11,112 nt of DNA from Pseudomonadota bacterium (GTDB lineage Bacteria > Pseudomonadota > Alphaproteobacteria > Rickettsiales > SXRF01), in NCBI GenBank assembly GCA_028873275.1, contig JAGWLJ010000023.1, positions 1-11,112 on the forward strand, given 5' to 3'. Both the position numbers and the translations under genes were made by a program. The notes under the pieces are model-generated. The model saw nothing but the letters and a program-made list of their open reading frames with translations, was not told where the DNA came from and searched no databases. This document shows positions 1 through 6,315 of this stretch, one piece after another (position 1 is the first letter of the stretch; each line of letters begins with the position of its first letter).

Positions 1-450
1 AGTCACCAGGCTCACCTCCCACAAATCAACCGCCGCCAGCAACCGGACGCCCGTCTTATGTTCGATGGTATACCGCACCGGCGAGTAACCGATGGAAAGT
101 CCTTTAAGCGCGCCCGCTTTGAGCAGTGCATACGCTTCCCTGGCGCGGCTTACGTCAAGCAATAGCGTACCCTCGACATAAAGCCCCCGCCGGTCTTCGA
201 AAATGCGCTCGAAGACACCGATTGGCTCTTCCTGCTGATGCTGCCACAGCAGCTTGACCTCACCCGTACGGCCTTTCAGTGTCTGCGCAAACGCGCCGCG
301 CAGCACGATATCGCGCTGGTTATCGACGATATTGAACACGCTGGCATAGCCGGCAAACCGTCCCTGCTCGCTCAGCGATTTCAGCTCCAGGGCGCAGGCA
401 AGTTTCTTGCGTTCGCGCATGGAAGCGCTGATCTTCTTTTCGTAATGCAT
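1..450 (-). CDS. HK97-family prohead protease (partial, C-terminus beyond left edge)
   Basis: Serine protease that matures the capsid by cutting scaffold and major capsid protein inside the prohead. About 150 codons are visible. The family hallmarks are in order: GYASVFNIVDNQRD near residues 34-47, the catalytic His in LLWQHQQEEPIGVF (His71), the catalytic Ser in LKGLSIGY (Ser119), and the Glu of DLWEVSLVT (Glu145). These match the His/Ser/Glu triad of the HK97 gp4 family, so the visible part is intact. The reading frame runs off the window, and the major capsid gene would be expected next. The start at 450 (MHYEKK) is chosen because the family usually begins about 30 residues before GYAS. 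In-frame ATGs at 477 and further upstream also exist, and none has a strong ribosome binding site. It lies 76 nt downstream of yceI on the same strand, with no terminator seen, instead of directly after the portal as in canonical head modules. Confidence 0.9.
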   Translation of the reverse strand, partial: MHYEKKISASMRERKKLACALELKSLSEQGRFAGYASVFNIVDNQRDIVLRGAFAQTLKGRTGEVKLLWQHQQEEPIGVFERIFEDRRGLYVEGTLLLDVSRAREAYALLKAGALKGLSIGYSPVRYTIEHKTGVRLLAAVDLWEVSLVT

Positions 451-483
451 GGGAATACCTATAAAGTCATGCGTCATGGCGAT

Positions 484-507
484 GGTCATGACGCCATACC
501 CATGACC
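484..507. repeat. 7-bp perfect inverted repeat upstream of the protease
   Basis: GGTCATG (484-490) and CATGACC (501-507) are perfect inverted copies around a 10-nt spacer, and a further CATGAC follows at 508-513. It lies in the 76-nt gap between the yceI stop and the protease start. It has no T-run, so it is not a convincing terminator. It could fold in the mRNA in front of the protease, or be chance. Confidence 0.4.
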
Positions 508-526
508 CATGACAAATAACCAATGA

Positions 527-1093
527 TTATTTTTTCTCCGCCACCACGCGGAATTCAACGCGCACGTCGTTTTTAATCACATCCGCCTGCGCCCATTCTC
601 CCTGGCCGACGCCGAAATCATTGCGGCGCAGCATGACGCTGCCGTTGGCAATGGCAGAATGCGTATCGAGATGCTCGATCTGGAAATCAAGCGTCACCGG
701 CACGCTTTTGCCGCGCAGCGTCAAATCCCCATCGGCGCGGTAGTGATCGGCACCAGGCGCGCGGGAAATTTTCCTGCTTGTAAATACCGCTTTGGGAAAC
801 GCCTCTACCGACAGCCAGTCCGATGTCTTGACATTCTGCGCAATGTCTTCATTGGCCACCGTTACGCTGCCGGTCGCCACTTCGACGGTGACGCCGCTTT
901 GCTCCAGCTGGCTGGGATCGAAACGGATATCTGCCGTAAAATCCCTGAACTGCCCTTCCACCGGCGCGCCATTCTGCGTGGCGATAAATTTCAGAACGCT
1001 TTTATCCTTGACCAGCGTATAGGCTGGAACCTCCGCCACGGCGGGAAATGCCAGCAGAAAAAAGCTAGCAGCCGCTATCAGCGTCTTGCGCAT
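527..1093 (-). CDS. yceI: YceI family periplasmic lipid-binding protein
   Basis: Secreted lipocalin-like beta-barrel protein. YceI family members bind isoprenoid or other long-chain lipids in the periplasm, and their true cargo is mostly unknown. The start at 1093 gives a clean signal peptide (MRKTLIAAASFFLLAFPAVA, cleavage predicted after Ala20). It is also best spaced from the AGG of the upstream GAGGGA; the adjacent ATG at 1096 sits too close. The mature part has the family pattern: YTLVKDKSVLKF at the start, VEGQFRDFTADIRFDP, VTVEVATGSV, then D(W)LSVEAFPKAVFTSRKI, GDLTLRGKSVPVTLDF and the ending RRNDFGVGQGEWA. The 188-residue length is normal for the family. Its start overlaps the end of the cytochrome b561 gene by 29 nt, so the two are probably translationally coupled, the same order as E. 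coli yceJ-yceI. The phage-type protease follows on the same strand. Confidence 0.93.
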   Translation of the reverse strand: MRKTLIAAASFFLLAFPAVAEVPAYTLVKDKSVLKFIATQNGAPVEGQFRDFTADIRFDPSQLEQSGVTVEVATGSVTVANEDIAQNVKTSDWLSVEAFPKAVFTSRKISRAPGADHYRADGDLTLRGKSVPVTLDFQIEHLDTHSAIANGSVMLRRNDFGVGQGEWAQADVIKNDVRVEFRVVAEKK

Positions 1094-1646
1094 CATTCCC
1101 TCGGCAAAACGGAAGCATCCGGCGCAGCACATTATCCTTATAGTAAAAATGATGCAGGAGCGCCGCCAGCACATGCAGCGTCACTGCCACAATCAGCACC
1201 CATGCCAGGGTTTCGTGCAGTTCCTGCAAATCGTGCTTCAGCGCCTTATCGGGCGCCACCAGGTTGGGCACGGTAAACCACCCGAACACCGACACCGGCA
1301 GCCCGGCCGCCGAAGACATTGCCCATCCGGAAAACGGCATGGCGATAATCAGCACATAGAGCAAGGCATGTCCGGCATGCGCAGCCCACTTTTCCCACAC
1401 GCGCATGCCGTCCGGCAACACCGGCTGAATATTGGCGGCTTTCCACAGCAGCCGCAACGTCACCAGCGCCAGCACGGAAATCCCGAAGGATTTATGCAAC
1501 CCGTACAGCTTGAATTTATCGGGGCTATTCGGCATATCCGTCATGATGAATCCGACGGTCAGCATGCCTGCGATCATGAGGAAGATCAGCCAGTGCAGAG
1601 TCTTGGCAACGCTTCCGTAAGTCTCTCGGGTATTGCGCCACGGCAT
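1065..1646 (-). CDS. yceJ: Cytochrome b561 family membrane protein
   Basis: Four-helix inner-membrane di-heme cytochrome, likely moving electrons between the quinone pool and a periplasmic partner. About four hydrophobic segments are visible (residues 17-36, 50-68, 92-110 and 145-167). The histidines expected to hold the two hemes are at TLHW (His18), GLHKS (His51), ELHETL (His144) and TLHVL (His158). The 193-residue length is typical. The start at 1646 has AAGGA 7 nt upstream. The stop lies inside the yceI gene, giving a two-gene operon. This pairing is conserved in many proteobacteria, and the cytochrome may act on the lipid cargo of YceI, though that is not established. It is divergent from the lipoprotein gene, with a gap of about 140 nt. 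Both genes look like ordinary chromosomal genes although they sit between two phage-type head genes. Confidence 0.92.
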   Translation of the reverse strand: MPWRNTRETYGSVAKTLHWLIFLMIAGMLTVGFIMTDMPNSPDKFKLYGLHKSFGISVLALVTLRLLWKAANIQPVLPDGMRVWEKWAAHAGHALLYVLIIAMPFSGWAMSSAAGLPVSVFGWFTVPNLVAPDKALKHDLQELHETLAWVLIVAVTLHVLAALLHHFYYKDNVLRRMLPFCRGNDAQDADSGC

Positions 1647-1788
1647 CGATGCATCCTTTTTAAATCATCCGCATTTTGATGGTATTTTCCGATGAATGCA
1701 ACCCATTACCATTATCTTTATGCGTGCTTTATGCTTGCCAACCCATCGCCTGAGGTTTACTCCATAGCCACCATAATCGGAGATGGAT

Positions 1789-2349
1789 ATGCGCTCGGCT
1801 CTTTCCATTATTCTCTGCGCCACGCTTCTGACCGCTTGCGCCAAAAACATGTCCTCAAACGTTTACACCGACAGTTCCACTCCCGGCAAAGTGCTGGAGG
1901 GCACCATCATCTCCGCTCGCACTGTCACGGTAAAAGCGCATGACAAGCTGCAGGACAACACTGCCGGCGGCCTCGTCGGCGGCGCAGCCGGGCTAGGCGC
2001 GGGCTCACAGGTTGGCCGCGGCACGGGCAATATCGCCGCCGATATCGGCGGCGCCATTATCGGCGCGGTGGCCGGCGCTTACATCCAGGATGAGCTCAAT
2101 ACGCAGGAAGGCACGGAATACCTGGTCAAGCTGGATAAGCAGTACATTCAGGAATATGACGATGTAAGAAAGAAAGTCGCCGTCGGCAGCAAAACCGGCA
2201 TCGAGCAGGAAATGACCCTGTCCTCCAATGTCGGCACGAAGACCGACATAGTCTCCGTGGTGCAGACGGATAATCCCCCTCTGCGCGAAGGCACACATGT
2301 TTACGTTATTTACAACGATAGCCGCCCGCGACTGGTAGCGCAGAAGTAG
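1789..2349 (+). CDS. SlyB-like glycine-zipper outer-membrane lipoprotein
   Basis: Probable outer-membrane lipoprotein of the SlyB/PCP (glycine zipper 2TM) group, whose members help stabilise the outer membrane. The start at 1789 is preferred over the in-frame ATG at 1783 because the GGAG at 1779-1782 then lies 6 nt upstream. The signal peptide ends in the lipobox LTAC with Cys17. Residues 36-50 carry the family beginning EGTIISARTVTVKA. A glycine zipper follows at about 60-98 (GGLVGGAAGLGAGSQVGRG and GGAIIGAVAGAY). A beta-rich tail ends with PPLREGTHVYVIY, a typical ending in this family. Length is 186 residues, close to normal. A weak promoter may be present (TTGCCA 1735-1740 and TACTCC 1758-1763). 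The stop codon is immediately adjacent to the convergent portal stop, with no space for a terminator between them. Confidence 0.9.
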   Translation: MRSALSIILCATLLTACAKNMSSNVYTDSSTPGKVLEGTIISARTVTVKAHDKLQDNTAGGLVGGAAGLGAGSQVGRGTGNIAADIGGAIIGAVAGAYIQDELNTQEGTEYLVKLDKQYIQEYDDVRKKVAVGSKTGIEQEMTLSSNVGTKTDIVSVVQTDNPPLREGTHVYVIYNDSRPRLVAQK

Positions 2350-3645
2350 TTACTCGGCAGATTGAACCGCAGCCGCAGCTTTAGACAGCGGTCCATACCC
2401 CACCGCAACACGTTTTTCATCTTCAGTCAGGAAACTGGCTTTCTCCACGCGATCCCAGATGGCCTGATTGCGCAGCGCCAGTACGGAGATGCTATCGGTA
2501 TCGGGACATAAATCGAGCGGTTCGCCGAACATGGGAATCAGCCAGCTGTTGAGCGCATCGGTCGTAGCCTTAACCAGCGGGATGACCGTTTGCTCCCACA
2601 GCGCCAGCCTCGCCTCCTGCAGATTCGAATAAGTATTGTCGCCGGGAATGCCTAACAGCTGCGGTGGCACGCCGAAAGCCAGCGCGATATCGCGGGCGGA
2701 AGAATTCTTGGCCTCGATAAAATCCATATCCTTGGGACTGAGGCTCATTTCCTTCCAGTCCAGCCCGCCTTCGAGTAATATCGGCCGCCCGGCATTGGCT
2801 GCTCCCGTAAACTGCTCATCGATCTGCATCTTGACGCGGTTATACTGGTCATCGGAGAGCGTACCTCCACCGCTGGATTCGGGCCGCACGACCAGCGCGC
2901 CGCTCGGACGCGCACCATTCTGCAGCAATGCCTGATTCCATGCTCCTGCCTGATTATGCTGGTCGATGCTGTAGGCCGCCGCTTCCACCGGTGACAAGCC
3001 ATACCAGTCGTTGAGCGGATGAAAATTCTTGAGGTGCAGTACGCGCGATCGACCGGTAATGCGGTCGACCGGAAAATCCATGTTCTGGTTATTAACTGTA
3101 TAGCGATATCCAGAGGGCATGGTCCCTTTGCCGGCGATCACCGCCATGCGGTCGGGCCGGAGCAGGTGCAGCTCCTGCGGATGCGCATCCTTAGGCCCGA
3201 CGGCCTGGATGAACGCGTTGCCGCTGATCAGCCTATATTGATGCAGCGCCTGGAAAAATTCGCCGGTCGCATGCGTGGGATTGGGCTGCCTTAAAATATC
3301 CAGCACCGGGTGCGCCTTGATTTCGCGGCGCATGCCTTTAGCCCCGATGGCATAGAGCTTGAGGCGCACGGAAGCCGCCGCGCCCGCCACCATGCTCATG
3401 GCCCGGTGGGCGATAACGTTGCGGACGTAAGCCTCCAGCGCGAACTGATAATAATTGCGGTCCATCCACACCGGCTGGCCCGGCATCACCATATAGGAGC
3501 GCGAGGGCGAATAGAGCAGCGCATCGGTGAACAGGTCCTTGTGCGCCATGCTCTTGCCCGATTTTCCCGCCGTGCGTCCGAAGAAGCGGCGTAGCTTGCC
3601 GGCCATGGAAGAGGAACGCGCGCGATCCGCCTGCGTTGCAGTCAT
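2350..3645 (-). CDS. HK97-family phage/GTA portal protein
   Basis: Forms the ring at the capsid vertex through which DNA is packaged and to which the tail attaches. The 431-residue length is normal for this family. Landmarks are YVRNVIAHRAMSMVAGAAA (73-91), DILRQPNP (116-123), the crown/stem core YGLSPVEAAAYSID (215-228), and the highly conserved stretch from GRPILLEGGLDW (286-297) through ARDIALAFGVPPQLLGI (317-333) to GDNTYSN (335-341). The wording of this core is very close to alphaproteobacterial GTA and prophage portals as I know them. The start at 3645 has GGAG about 8 nt upstream. A terminator-like hairpin lies directly in front, and the expected next gene, the protease, is displaced by three envelope genes. 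It could belong to a GTA or a prophage; the sequence alone cannot decide. Confidence 0.93.
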   Translation of the reverse strand: MTATQADRARSSSMAGKLRRFFGRTAGKSGKSMAHKDLFTDALLYSPSRSYMVMPGQPVWMDRNYYQFALEAYVRNVIAHRAMSMVAGAAASVRLKLYAIGAKGMRREIKAHPVLDILRQPNPTHATGEFFQALHQYRLISGNAFIQAVGPKDAHPQELHLLRPDRMAVIAGKGTMPSGYRYTVNNQNMDFPVDRITGRSRVLHLKNFHPLNDWYGLSPVEAAAYSIDQHNQAGAWNQALLQNGARPSGALVVRPESSGGGTLSDDQYNRVKMQIDEQFTGAANAGRPILLEGGLDWKEMSLSPKDMDFIEAKNSSARDIALAFGVPPQLLGIPGDNTYSNLQEARLALWEQTVIPLVKATTDALNSWLIPMFGEPLDLCPDTDSISVLALRNQAIWDRVEKASFLTEDEKRVAVGYGPLSKAAAAVQSAE

Positions 3646-3660
3646 GCCTGTCTCCTATGC

Positions 3661-3693
3661 GATGGAAAAGAAAAAGCGGCGAGCCACCGCCGC
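3661..3693 (-). terminator. Terminator-like hairpin in the portal leader
   Basis: Read on the minus strand, GCGGCG and CGCCGC (3693-3688 and 3681-3676) form a 6-bp all-GC stem with a 6-nt loop, followed at once by TTTTTCTTTTCC. The portal ribosome binding site follows within about 15 nt. It has the form of an intrinsic terminator or attenuator for transcripts running into the portal gene. Confidence 0.55.
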
Positions 3694-3790
3694 CGTCACA
3701 CGATTGTCAGCGTATATTTAAGAATATGCGATCGGACGGTATGTTCAGGAAGAGGAAAAATCGTCCCGCATGAAAAAAATCTGAAACAAT

Positions 3791-3817
3791 AAAAAACCAG
3801 CCCGGAGGCTGGTTTTT
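3791..3817. terminator. Bidirectional intrinsic terminator
   Basis: CCAGCC (3797-3802) pairs with GGCTGG (3807-3812) around a 4-nt loop, and the flanking A5 and T5 runs extend the stem to 11 bp. The minus strand reads stem then T-run, 12 nt after the stop of the 55-residue gene, so it ends the terminase-side transcript. The A/T symmetry would let it work in both directions. Confidence 0.85.
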
Positions 3818-3829
3818 GCTTAGCGATTT

Positions 3830-3997
3830 TTATCTGCCTCGTCCGGGCGATTTATCCGGAGCCAGCGATGCTATTGCGCTTATTTCATTGCAGCAATGGT
3901 CGAATTTCTTCGGATCGCGCTGCTGAGCGTTCTTAACCCAGCCCTCCTCATCAATCTCATTCAGCAATGCCTTGATTCGTGCTCCCGTGATAGCCAT
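3830..3997 (-). CDS. Small unknown protein (55 aa) between terminase and portal
   Basis: I do not recognise this protein. It reads MAITGARIKALLNEIDEEGW at the start, is basic and charged in the middle (QQRDPKKFDHCC) and ends SPGRGR. It has no signal peptide or membrane segment. It is called a gene because a good ribosome binding site (AGGGAG, 5 nt from the ATG) overlaps the stop region of the gene before it, only 12 nt separate them, and a strong terminator follows its stop by 12 nt. It therefore appears to be the last gene of the terminase-side transcript. The two adjacent cysteines (CC) could be structural or bind metal, but no other metal-site residues are obvious. Confidence 0.6.
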   Translation of the reverse strand: MAITGARIKALLNEIDEEGWVKNAQQRDPKKFDHCCNEISAIASLAPDKSPGRGR

Positions 3998-4009
3998 ACC
4001 CACTCCCTG

Positions 4010-4294
4010 TTATCCATTGGCTTCCGCTTCTTGTTCTTTGACGATGCGTTGAGCCAGATTTAATGCTACCGCCCGCACATGCGGCGGCTGCACAGCCAGA
4101 CCATTCTTGTCCCGTACGCCTTCGGCCATCTGCATGAGCCACGGCCGGATTTTTTCGGCCAGATCGAGAATGACATTCCCCTTGCCGCGGGGCTGTTCAC
4201 GGCGAATGACGCGGATGCCGCTGCCATTGACCGGCGCATTAGCAGCGCCTGCCGCTTTGGCTTTCTCCACCCAGTTGCCGATGACTTCCGACAT
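4010..4294 (-). CDS. Unknown 94-aa protein between terminase and portal
   Basis: I do not recognise the family. The protein is helical and charged, without signal peptide or membrane segment. It has an N-terminal helix (EVIGNWVEKAKAAG), a flexible basic stretch (residues 23-40) and two further helices, ILDLAEKIRPWLMQMAEGV (42-60) and VRAVALNLAQRIVKEQEAEA (73-92). The ribosome binding site upstream of 4294 is weak. It is preceded by an 80-nt very AT-rich gap after the terminase and followed after 12 nt by the 55-residue gene. Its place between large terminase and portal suggests either a head-assembly accessory or a cargo gene. Overlapping frames in the same stretch look like shadows, because this frame has the helical pattern and the coupled downstream gene. 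Confidence 0.65.
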   Translation of the reverse strand: MSEVIGNWVEKAKAAGAANAPVNGSGIRVIRREQPRGKGNVILDLAEKIRPWLMQMAEGVRDKNGLAVQPPHVRAVALNLAQRIVKEQEAEANG

Positions 4295-4374
4295 TGACGA
4301 CCCGCTATAATAATCAATTTAATTTTTAACTATAATAAGGCAGTAAATTTAATAATAGGTTAATATTACTTTTT
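4295..4374. other. AT-rich gap after the terminase gene
   Basis: These 80 nt contain very few G or C bases, in sharp contrast to the genes on either side. The minus strand carries several TATTAT/TATAGT-like hexamers, but no convincing -35 partner. It may hold a promoter for the two small downstream genes. I see no hairpin terminator for the terminase gene here. Confidence 0.5.
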
Positions 4375-5763
4375 TCATATTCTACGTATCCTTAGCTTTT
4401 CCCATAATGAACTTCGCAGCCAGTCGAGGTACTGTGCCAGCGCATCTACCTGGTCGTCATGCGCGCCGGAGGGGAAAGCGAAAAGCTCGCTTTCGAAATC
4501 GCTCAGCCATGGCGCCTGCGCGGGAAGCAGCAGCTTGCCCGCCTCGATCATGGCGGAAACTGCGGCGAAGCGGGTGATCTTATCGCCCCTGGGCTGTATG
4601 GGGATGACCGGAAGATGGCTTTCGCGGCGCACATCCTGAAGCAGTTGCTGGCCGCTGGCCCGGTCCTCGATCAGTATGGCCTGTGGCTGCCACCGTTCTG
4701 CCAGCGCGTAAAACGCCCGCTTGAGATCAGGATATTCGCAGCGCAGCAGCTGAACGTCGAGAAGATGGCAATGCCCCTCGCTTTCGGCGAAGGTCAGGCA
4801 GGCGCTGGCATCATGCTGCATACCGCTTTTGATCGCCGTATCCCAGCTCTGCACGCGCCGGTCCGCAGGAAGCGGCGGCGCCTCATAGCGCCTGATCCAC
4901 CAGGCCCGCACCATGGCACCTTCCTCAGGCAAGGGCTGCTGCTGGTACTGTGCGGAAAACGCGGCGCTTCCCAGTTCTATTTTGGCGCGTTCAATCAATT
5001 CCTCATCTTCACGCATCGGATGTAGCAATTCATCTGCCTCGCGGAATTTATGCACGCGGCCGAAATCATGATGATGCGGCATCGGCGCCACGGCCGGCAG
5101 ACTGAGATGCTGCCAGCCGCCTTTTGCCAGCAGGTATCCGGCCAGATCCTGCAGGTGCAGACGCTGCATGACCAACACGATCGCTCCCCTTTGCTTGTCG
5201 TCAATGCGGCTAACGAAGCTGTGATCGAACCAATCATTTACCTGGTTGCGCGAAGACGCGCTCATCGCCTGCGCAGGGCTGAGCGGATCATCGATGATCA
5301 GGAAGTTCCCTCCCTCCCCTGTCACGCCGCCGCCGACGGAAACGGCCATGCGGTAGCCGCGCCGTGTCGTCATGAACTTGGATTTTTCGTTCTGGTCGCG
5401 CGCCAGCAGCATGTCCGGAAAAACCCGCCGGTACCACGACGAGGCAAGAACGGCCCTGCAATCGATGGAATGCTTGAGGGCCAGTGCCGAGGAATAGCTG
5501 GCGGCAAGAATTCTCCTCGCCGGATCATGGCCCAAAAGCCAGGCGGGCCACGCCACGCTGACGCTGACCGATTTGAGCGATCGCGGCGGCATATTGATGA
5601 TGAGTCGCGTGATTTCCCCGCTCTCGATGGCCTGCAGGTACTCGGCGATCAGGTCGATATGCCAGTTGGGAAGATAGGTGGTGCCGGGGTCGGTGGTCGC
5701 AATGGTTTTGCCGATGAACGTAGGTAAATCGTGGGTCAGAAGATGGTCGAACCATTCGGGCAT
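4375..5763 (-). CDS. terL: Phage/GTA terminase large subunit
   Basis: ATP-driven packaging motor and headful nuclease. The ATPase half shows a Walker A-like NMPPRSLKS (57-65), Walker B FLIIDDP (154-160) with two Asp, and the coupling stretch VLVMQRLHLQDLAGYL (197-212). The C-terminal RNase H-like nuclease shows the three acidic positions expected: SWDTA (Asp308), LIEDRASGQQL (Glu366/Asp367) and HDDQVDALAQYL (Asp436, Asp437, Asp440). The 462-residue length is complete for this group, which is common in alphaproteobacterial prophages and GTA-like clusters. The start at 5763 has AGGAG 4 nt upstream. A small gene precedes it by 56 nt on the same strand. All catalytic residues are present, so it appears functional. 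Whether it packages random host DNA (GTA) or a phage genome cannot be read from the sequence. Confidence 0.95.
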   Translation of the reverse strand: MPEWFDHLLTHDLPTFIGKTIATTDPGTTYLPNWHIDLIAEYLQAIESGEITRLIINMPPRSLKSVSVSVAWPAWLLGHDPARRILAASYSSALALKHSIDCRAVLASSWYRRVFPDMLLARDQNEKSKFMTTRRGYRMAVSVGGGVTGEGGNFLIIDDPLSPAQAMSASSRNQVNDWFDHSFVSRIDDKQRGAIVLVMQRLHLQDLAGYLLAKGGWQHLSLPAVAPMPHHHDFGRVHKFREADELLHPMREDEELIERAKIELGSAAFSAQYQQQPLPEEGAMVRAWWIRRYEAPPLPADRRVQSWDTAIKSGMQHDASACLTFAESEGHCHLLDVQLLRCEYPDLKRAFYALAERWQPQAILIEDRASGQQLLQDVRRESHLPVIPIQPRGDKITRFAAVSAMIEAGKLLLPAQAPWLSDFESELFAFPSGAHDDQVDALAQYLDWLRSSLWEKLRIRRI

Positions 5764-5819
5764 AATGCTCCTGCTCTGCCGCCATGCGGACAGCCGTAAA
5801 AATAATGATCGCGTAAATA

Positions 5820-6158
5820 TCAGCGGGCGGGCGGCAGCGCCTGGGCAGCGCGCAGGCGGGCGATGAAGGCCTCCACCAGCGCCACATCGGCGGGGGACAG
5901 CTCTGGTGACGGAAACGAAGCATCCTGCGCTGGCGGCATGATGCCCGCCTGTTCCAGCTTGAGCATCACCTCCACCAGCATCATCAGTGTTTCCATGAGC
6001 GATGCCTTGCCGAACAGCCAGTCATGGGCCTGCTGCCGCGCGTCGATACGCTTCCTCGGCACGGGCCTGTCCATCCAACCCTCAAGCCGGGTCAGCATTT
6101 TGCGGGTAACCGCTCTCAGCTGCTCAATATTGCTTCCAGCAGGCGAAATCTCAAGCAT
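5820..6158 (-). CDS. Small helical protein in the small-terminase position
   Basis: A 112-residue, mostly helical, soluble protein. The N-terminal half is basic (VTRKMLTRLEGWMDRPVPRK). A long hydrophobic helix lies in the middle (ASLMETLMMLVEVMLKLEQA, 52-71). A C-terminal helix follows a Pro-rich linker (ALVEAFIARLRAAQ, 92-105). Size and place, 56 nt before the large terminase on the same strand, match the small terminase (g1) of GTA clusters, which binds the DNA and hands it to the motor. I do not see a diagnostic motif, so TerS is inferred from position only. The upstream region lacks a clear ribosome binding site, and a TATAAT lies only 15-20 nt before the ATG, so the message could be nearly leaderless. 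Confidence 0.6.
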   Translation of the reverse strand: MLEISPAGSNIEQLRAVTRKMLTRLEGWMDRPVPRKRIDARQQAHDWLFGKASLMETLMMLVEVMLKLEQAGIMPPAQDASFPSPELSPADVALVEAFIARLRAAQALPPAR

Positions 6159-6172
6159 AAATCCGATAAAAT

Positions 6173-6180
6173 ATTATAAT
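6173..6180. promoter_or_regulatory. Candidate -10 element(s) in the divergent gap
   Basis: ATTATAAT reads as a perfect TATAAT on the plus strand (6175-6180) and, because the surrounding ATATTATAAT is nearly palindromic, also on the minus strand (6178-6173). The minus copy would start a transcript just before the small-terminase-like gene. The plus copy would give a leader of about 130 nt before the gene at 6316. No good -35 was found for either, so only the -10 is supported. Confidence 0.3.
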
Positions 6181-6315
6181 ACATTATCTTCATAACCCGT
6201 TACGCCCGGGCCCGGAAGAGGATAAAATGCGTCCCTCCCTTGTCACATTTCCGTAACAATGGATTTCACTGATATGTCATACCGTTTGGTAGCGCTTCTG
6301 CTAAAGTGAACTCAT

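Noticed and set aside
659..1679. Two long plus-strand frames (659-1276 and 1086-1679) opposite yceI and the cytochrome gene.
   Set aside because: Their products are His/Gln/Arg-rich low-complexity strings, while the minus-strand frames give clear YceI and cytochrome b561 proteins.
4010..4317. Other open frames across the 94-residue gene on both strands.
   Set aside because: They lack spacing and ribosome binding sites that fit the neighbours. The chosen frame has coupled spacing to the next gene and a regular helical pattern.
4555..5600. Walker A of the large terminase lacks a standard GKS/GKT (reads PPRSLKS).
   Set aside because: Variants of the form PPRxxKS are usual in this terminase group, and the invariant Lys and Ser are present, so it is not evidence of inactivation.
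5050..5727. A 225-codon open frame on the plus strand opposite the terminase gene.
   Set aside because: The translation is rich in Arg, His and Ala with no domain pattern, typical of a reverse-strand shadow of a GC-rich gene. TerL on the other strand has all its motifs.
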